From NCBI GenBank assembly GCA_036244855.1, contig BQKZ01000383.1:17669-81668 (forward strand): a DNA stretch of 64,000 nt, given 5' to 3'. The notes under the pieces were generated by a model that saw nothing but the letters and a program-made list of their open reading frames with translations, was not told the origin of the DNA and searched no databases. The position numbers and the translations under genes were made by a program. Shown one piece after another: positions 57,101-64,000 of the stretch. How positions within the stretch are numbered: the stretch's first letter is position 1; the number at the start of each line of letters is the position of its first letter. This stretch comes from Temnopleurus reevesii. Taxonomy: Eukaryota > Echinodermata > Echinoidea > Temnopleuroida > Temnopleuridae.

Positions 57101-60100
57101 CATTACAAGGAGTTTATAGTCCATGTATAAATCAATGATCTGCAATGAAAAAATCTAGTTTGACTTTTCCATACATGTGCATTTATTTCTTACTAGACTT
57201 CATAGTGCTTTATGAGAAACGTGTATGAAGAATCAATTCTAAAAATGTACAATTGTCCCTCTCTGGAATTTAAAAAAGTATTTGCTTTTTACACATTTTA
57301 GTATACTTACTTAGCACCTAAGGTTTCATCTCAAGTAAGCTTAGTTGCGTAACAAAGTCCCGGATTTATAACAAAACTTTTGTAATCTGCAGACCCACTT
57401 TCTAAGATAACCTCGAGTTCTGAATAGAAAATCTCCAATAGTGGACAAGAATACTCTTCGACAAAAAAAAAAAAAAACTTACAGTGTAAATGCAATACTA
57501 TTAAAAATGTTGCTTTCCTATGTAGGTCTATCTACTAGTTCTAGAACTACAAAAAGGACCACAATATTGTCAGATGACTCCAGAACCCAATCTAATGTTC
57601 AAATACACAGTTTTCCGGAGAACTCTTAAACATCTGCCTAAACTAAGAGGGAGAAAATGTGATATTTTCATTATAAAATCCATTGTGTTTGTTGTAAAAT
57701 CTCAAGTCTTTTGACAAAAATTGACACATTCAAAGAAATAAATATAAATCATGACTATTTAAAAACCTGTATTTATTTATAATATGAATCAACCTTTACA
57801 GTCACAGAAGGTTCAATATATCTTTAAATGTTAAATTGTAGGCTACATTGATTCTCAGTAAGAAGAAAAATATTTTGCTAATCATAGTGATCACTGAAGC
57901 AATTTTTCATCGTGTATTTACAAGAAATTATATTTCATGTATTATACATGCAAAACTACATGTACATGACATTCACACTTTAGTAGATAATAGGTGTGAA
58001 TTCATGGAAGACCAAAACTGAAGGCAAACCAACATGGAATTCAAGGTTGACTCAGGTTCAAAAGGCCAGAAAAGTCACTCCAGCAAAAAATTCAATACCA
58101 GATGCCTTTCAGTACATTGTACTGTATATCATAGAACAGGCAATGCATAGTGAGGCATATTTGATTGCAATTTGTACAAAGTTTTAATTTTTTTTTACTT
58201 TAGTATCATTAAATTTCCAATAATAAGATTTCAACGACTTTGGAATGTCAAGACTTCATATTTCAAAAGAACTAGGTTTAATTCATCAAATAAAAACTTA
58301 GAAGGTTGGATGAATAAAAAATAAACAAAATATCTATACTGCCAATATCTAATTTATTTGTGCTACCAAAATGATTTAGGCATTGCCATGAAATGAAAGG
58401 CTGATACTTTAAATTAAAACATTTGGTTTAAAGAATCAAGTTTGATTAATCTATAAAGTTGAAGAAAATTATATAAAGTAAACAAAAATATGATTGAATA
58501 TATTCTTACTATTTTCCATTATAGTTTGGTTTGTTTGTTGTTAGTGTCTGATTTCAAAAGTATTAAAATAAACTTTGTCTAGTGTTCAAGGTAAGAGGCA
58601 CGAAATCAAATATTACACGTTGGAAGGTATGATATTTAAATACAACGCGGCCTAAAATATGTGGAAATAAACAATGGAGAAACAATGCAGTGATAGAAGA
58701 TCTGTTATCTGGAAAGGTTAGCAAAAGTACATTCTACTTTAAACCACACAAATAGACTCAGGTGCCAACTTCAAATAATCCCTTTTGACCAAAAAGCAGG
58801 AAATTTTCACAGTAGTGTGACCTGTAGAATAGTCTTATCCATTTCACAAATATGTGCTTTTACAAGGATTGTAAATATTGACGGGAAAGTATGATTTACA
58901 AAGGAAAAATATTTTAATCTGACACAATATTCTTTTATCACTTTGACCAATTCTTAGTGCTAATCTTGGTCTCAATGTGTGAAGGCCAAGGTGTGTTCTT
59001 GACCATTATAGGTTTTGACCATTGAGCATACAGAAATTAACCATTGACTATATATCATGATCGGGTCATAACGCCTCTCTGGAATGTGACCTTTCATAAG
59101 TATATAAACCATTTAACCCAAATATTTAACTGGTAAGCTTATATATTTCTTTGTAGATTGACCCTAGTAGATGAGGGTTTGAAATATAAAAAATGGGTCA
59201 TACATCCGCATTCATACAAACATGGTAGGCCCAAGTTACACCTTGGTAGTGTTTAGCCAAGTTAAGAAAGACATTAAGAATGATTTTAATAACAAATGGT
59301 ATCCGATTGTGCTCAATAGTTCACACTATCTTGAGAATTTTGTGCGATAACTCTACACCAGTCATTGTTTGCTTCTTTTTTTTAACTTGGTGAAACAATG
59401 CCCTGGTACTGTACTACTAGTATTCAAATTATGACTGTGATCAGAAGAAGCAATCACAATTACATTCTTCATGAAGATTTTACCTTCAAAATATCAATGA
59501 TAGTTAAAAAGATTTAAAGGCATGTTTTCTGTGAGAAACTTGCAGCATAAACTGATGTTTACATGTATATCCATACAAAATAACGTTACTCTAAATACAT
59601 GTATCAATTCAATGCTACTTTCTTTCAAATAAAGCTTCATAAATCATCCATCTGCAAATTATACAAAATCAATCAAAATTGTGTTCATTATTTAAGAACT
59701 ATGCATTAGTTTTATAGGACGTTGATGGGAATTTGCACACAATTACAAAAATGTACATGGACATGTGGCAAACCAATTGCTGTAATATAAACATACAAAA
59801 AAGCTATGTTTATTGAAATCATTTTCATTAATTTGAGATACTTTTCTGAAGCTTCATTTAGGCAGGTGTGATTAAAAGAATGTAATTAACATCTGGACGT
59901 TATTTGGTCTTTACACTTAACATTTCTTTTTTTTTTTATTATCTACAAATCAAGTGTAATTGAGTTATTGCATCAATTATGCAAGCTTTCTGGTATTTGT
60001 GTATCTACAGGTGATATTTTTCATGCTGAAGTACTTTCTTCCAAGTCACTTCAAATCACAGCTCTCATTTTCCAGGCAATCACAAAATGTTTCAAACCCT

Positions 60101-61619
60101 ACAGTGCAATATTTACACAAAGCAATCGCGATGTCATACATTGTCAAATGTAGAACAAGATTGTTATTTTGAAAAATCCAATGAATATCATACAGAACTT
60201 ATCAATCTTGCTTACAAAAACATACAATCACAGATCAGGACAAAGTTCCTGCGACTGCTTTTGAAAGTAATGAGAGTTGGCAGTCGGCAGTGCGAGTGGG
60301 GCAAGCGACCATTGTAATGCAAATGAAAAGCCCTGTGCCAGGCTTGAATCACGGCCTTTGTGTACCGTGAATAATAGATCCCGCATAGGTGACATTCCAG
60401 AGGCTGCATTGATGCCTACTGGAGCGTGTGGCACAGCAGCATGACAAAGTAAAACACGATTCATGCGAGGAAGAAAAAGGCATAGCCGAGGAAAGAGGGG
60501 TTAAATTAATACATCATATGCAGGGTCTGTTTTCTCATCCAAATCAGACGATTGCTGACCCCTGACCCTTTCCCCTAATTTTTCATGTTCAACAAGTCTA
60601 CTGACAGTGAAAAGAGGACCATCCAAGTTTATTCTTTTGAATTGTATTTTTGTAGCTTTTTGCATCCATTTTGATGAAAACATGGGCAAATGTGCTCGTA
60701 TACATGGGGGAAAATGTTCTCATAACTTGCTTCCATTTCTTTGAATTCCAAACCTGTTTTTTCCACAAGATAAGTTACCAAAATAAACCACTTTTCAACC
60801 GACCCTGCCCTTGTGTGAATATACACCTAGGGGTTCACGGTCAACATAGTAGACTCTTTAGCAAAGAAAAAATAATGTTAAATAATTCTAGTGTAATAAG
60901 GAATGTAAGAAAGAGACAAAGAGATCATTGAAATGAAAAAGAAATTTGGTATGTATGTGATCCGTATAATCTAAAGATACCAATTCTACAAGGGAAACTA
61001 CATGAATGAAGATCTTCAGAGTTATTTCATATCATTCATAACAGCATTAATGCAATCTCAAGTTGCTTATGGGTTAATAAAAACGAACAGGTACATGCCT
61101 GATATTATAATGGACCACTTGTTGTTTTCAGATCAACAAATGAAACACATGTACAATAGTAAATTTCATATGGTTCACTACAGGCTCAACTTCACAAAGG
61201 AAGTTTAAATTTGGATAATATATAAGCCGACATTTTAGCATAGATATTTTCGTGATTTCGGTCCAGTTTGACACATTGACATTTGTTTTCACGTTTTTTG
61301 ATAGTGTTAGTACACAAATTAATGTGCATCACATAGCCTAAAGTGGACATTTTTGCGAGGTCAAAACCTTGAAACTAGCGAAAATAAAACCAATTTTAGC
61401 TTTATATACAGTAATGACTTTGGCAAATTTGTGTCTCACCCTAGTCTAAACCATGGCAACACACATAGAATTAAGCATTATTGCCATTATTGTAAGAACA
61501 AAGCGCTCAAATTTATCTAAATTTGGACTTCCGTTATTGCATGCAATCTTAAAATTTGGGATTGAATTAAACAAAGTATAAAAGATTACATTCCATACCA
61601 CTCAAAGTGTCAACTTCAA
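54121..61619. other. Upstream/intergenic sequence without supported genes
   Basis: AT-rich, with poly-C runs near 55.65 and 55.74 kb. A CT/GA-rich patch at 56.5-56.8 kb and a slightly GC-richer patch at 60.2-60.5 kb are the only candidates for a 5' exon or promoter of the FRMD6-like gene. I cannot support either. Confidence 0.5.
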
Positions 61620-62126
61620 GACTTGGTCTGGGCCAGAAAAACCTTGCTTTGATTAAAAGCAGACGAATCAGCAGAGCAGATAAAAAAAAAGGTTTGAAGT
61701 AAATCAAAGAATAAATAAGTTATGAAGATTTTGATTACTGTATATCTGAAAAGTGATTTTCATGCAAATTGCTAACTTTTAGTCACCTGATGTCATGCAT
61801 TTCTCTGCAAGTAGTTTAGTAGTATATTATATCTCATTGTTACAAAATGTTTCAACACTTTAACACAAGGGAATTCATGGGTGCAGACACATGGAGTCTC
61901 TTTAAAAATGAGTTTTAATCAGAAACAAGAAGCGCATGACAACTTAATAACACATGACCAAACTTTGCCAATTTGTATGAAAATCACTGGTCTGCTTTAT
62001 AATTGAAGTATTCAAATCTTCCTCGCTTATTGTCCAATTTCCTTCAAACTATTTGTGATGTGTTTGTCTGATTTTTCTGCTTTTAATCAAAGCAAATGTG
62101 TTCTTCGCATTGCTCAGACCCAGTCT
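61620..62126. mobile_element. Foldback element of about 510 bp, family with TCTGGGCCAGAAAAA ends
   Basis: Left acttggtctgggccagaaaa then tttgattaaaagcagac; right tctgcttttaatcaaagcaa then tcagacccagtct. The inner arms also match (catgcaaattgctaactttt against ccaatttgtatgaaaatcac). Confidence 0.7.
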
Positions 62127-62749
62127 TTCAAACTACATATTTTAACTCAGGACAAAACATAAAACATAGTGCCAATGATTTGGGAAATGCGTCCTTCAAT
62201 GTCTATGCTTTTAAACATGAAATTTAACAAAAACAAGACTAGAAAATATATGTAATTCAAGCAATTTGCATCTGAATTTCTTTTAGTCCTTTTGCCATTT
62301 TCATTATTACAAAGTTCACCATAATTGATTTATGATGGAGAATTTAGTCTACAACAGCTGCAATTTTAATTGGTAAAAAGGTAATAAGCCTACTTTATGC
62401 TTGTGAAACCTTTAAAAAAAGATGGAAGCAACAAATATAGGTTAGGGGTCTCTTTTTTAAAAACCAAATGCAAATAAATACGCTCATTCAAAAATTGAAT
62501 GGAAGTAGTGCATCAGGAGTCATGATTCATTAACTTGTTGAGAGAGAAATCATGTTGGGTAGACTGTATTATTCTTCTGAATAAATCACAACACTATTTG
62601 TTAAAGATACACTGCTGTTCAAAAGCAAGCATTCATGTAAATTCAAATGGAAATGGAAATTTCTCATTCAAATAGATTTTTTTTTTCATGTGAACTTATG
62701 AAGCTATAATTTTACCCACCAAAGTTATTAATTAAGAATGATAGTAATA

Positions 62750-63420
<671 letters not shown>

Positions 63421-63630
63421 ATGAGTAATGATTCATTTCCAATCATCATCATCATCATTTCATTCTTGAAATTACAAAAATATTGAATACAGAAATGAAA
63501 GGGATATTCCAAGGGATGTATCAACAGTCACATTCATAAGCCATCATGGGCCATTACTTCATCTCAGCGCCGAATAAACCAAACATGCACTCGCGTGTTA
63601 ATATGCCAACTCGGTAACAGTACCAATACG

Positions 63631-63738
63631 CTATCTCCAACGAGCTCTCATGCATCGAATGGCGTCCCACAGTTCTCCCACTATATTCCCGTGTTGTGCC
63701 ACTCCATTCCCCGTGTACATGGCAGTATACAAAAACAC
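63631..63738 (-). CDS. Possible terminal coding exon of an unrecognised gene entering from beyond the window
   Basis: A good acceptor (TTTTTGTTACAG) opens 35 codons with protein-like composition, VFLYTAMYTGNGVAQHGNIV and then GELWDAIRCMRARWR, ending in TAG. The upstream part would lie beyond 64000. I do not recognise the family. A second frame from the same acceptor is open longer but looks less like protein. It may also be chance. Confidence 0.35.
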   Translation of the reverse strand: MFLYTAMYTGNGVAQHGNIVGELWDAIRCMRARWR

Positions 63739-64000
63739 CTGTAACAAAAATAAAAATTGTATCTTTTTACCTTTTTTTCTGGTCAAGTCTTGCTAGTTAA
63801 AGATTCCAGTTCCAATTATCAGGAAAAGTGTGAAATATACTGGTCCACAAAAACAATTTTACAGCTAAGTTCTGGTATCACAGCTTTAATAACAGAAATT
63901 CAGACGATATTCCGAGGTGCAGATTATCACGATCGTAGTTCGTTTGTATTCTTCCAAAATTTTCATCAACGGCGATCGGCTGCTACCAGTCGAATGCACT

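Noticed and set aside
60228..60464. 78-codon minus-strand frame in a GC-richer patch
   Set aside because: No convincing splice sites or family resemblance; could at most be untranslated leader sequence.

Overview
This is a piece of an animal nuclear genome. It is AT-rich and intron-rich, with GT-AG introns, non-LTR retrotransposon pieces, many short foldback elements, microsatellites and poly-C/poly-G runs. There is no bacterial gene organisation. The style (large introns, dense MITEs, CR1/L2-like LINE tails, strongly diverged tandem or allelic copies) suits a marine invertebrate deuterostome such as an echinoderm. That placement is inference: no lineage-diagnostic gene is present.

Two protein-coding genes can be rebuilt exon by exon, both on the minus strand, with every splice phase agreeing. 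(1) An SLC46/proton-coupled folate transporter-like MFS gene: coding exons run from 7901 down to about 3334, a probable 5' UTR exon ends at 9827, and a GC-rich promoter-like block lies at about 9930-10090. (2) A FERM-domain gene of the FRMD6 (willin)/Expanded type: 14 coding exons run from 51336 down to 18059 and give about 740 residues. Its FERM half is close to FRMD6 block by block; its C-terminal half is Ser/Thr-rich and diverged. A third possible coding exon, unrecognised, lies at 63631-63738 on the minus strand and could be the last exon of a gene entering from beyond the window.

Layout: 1-3300, repeats and a LINE fragment; 3334-10090, SLC46-like gene with LINE and DNA-transposon debris in its first intron; 10090-18058, intergenic, with microsatellites and MITEs; 18059-51614, FRMD6-like gene; 51615-63600, upstream region with a LINE split by a gap; 63631-63738, possible foreign exon; 62750-63420, (GAT)n satellite.

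The unusual points are inside the FRMD6-like gene: a linker exon present in three tandem copies at different stages of decay; a block of two C-terminal exons present twice and joined at a single N beside a LINE fragment; and a tandem intron duplication in which one copy carries a 130-bp hairpin MITE and the other preserves the empty site. A Nextera (Tn5 mosaic-end) junction adaptor is left in the assembly at 28448-28485 against an N gap. I saw no convincing undescribed multi-gene system; the window is ordinary metazoan sequence with notable exon-duplication, mobile-element and assembly features.
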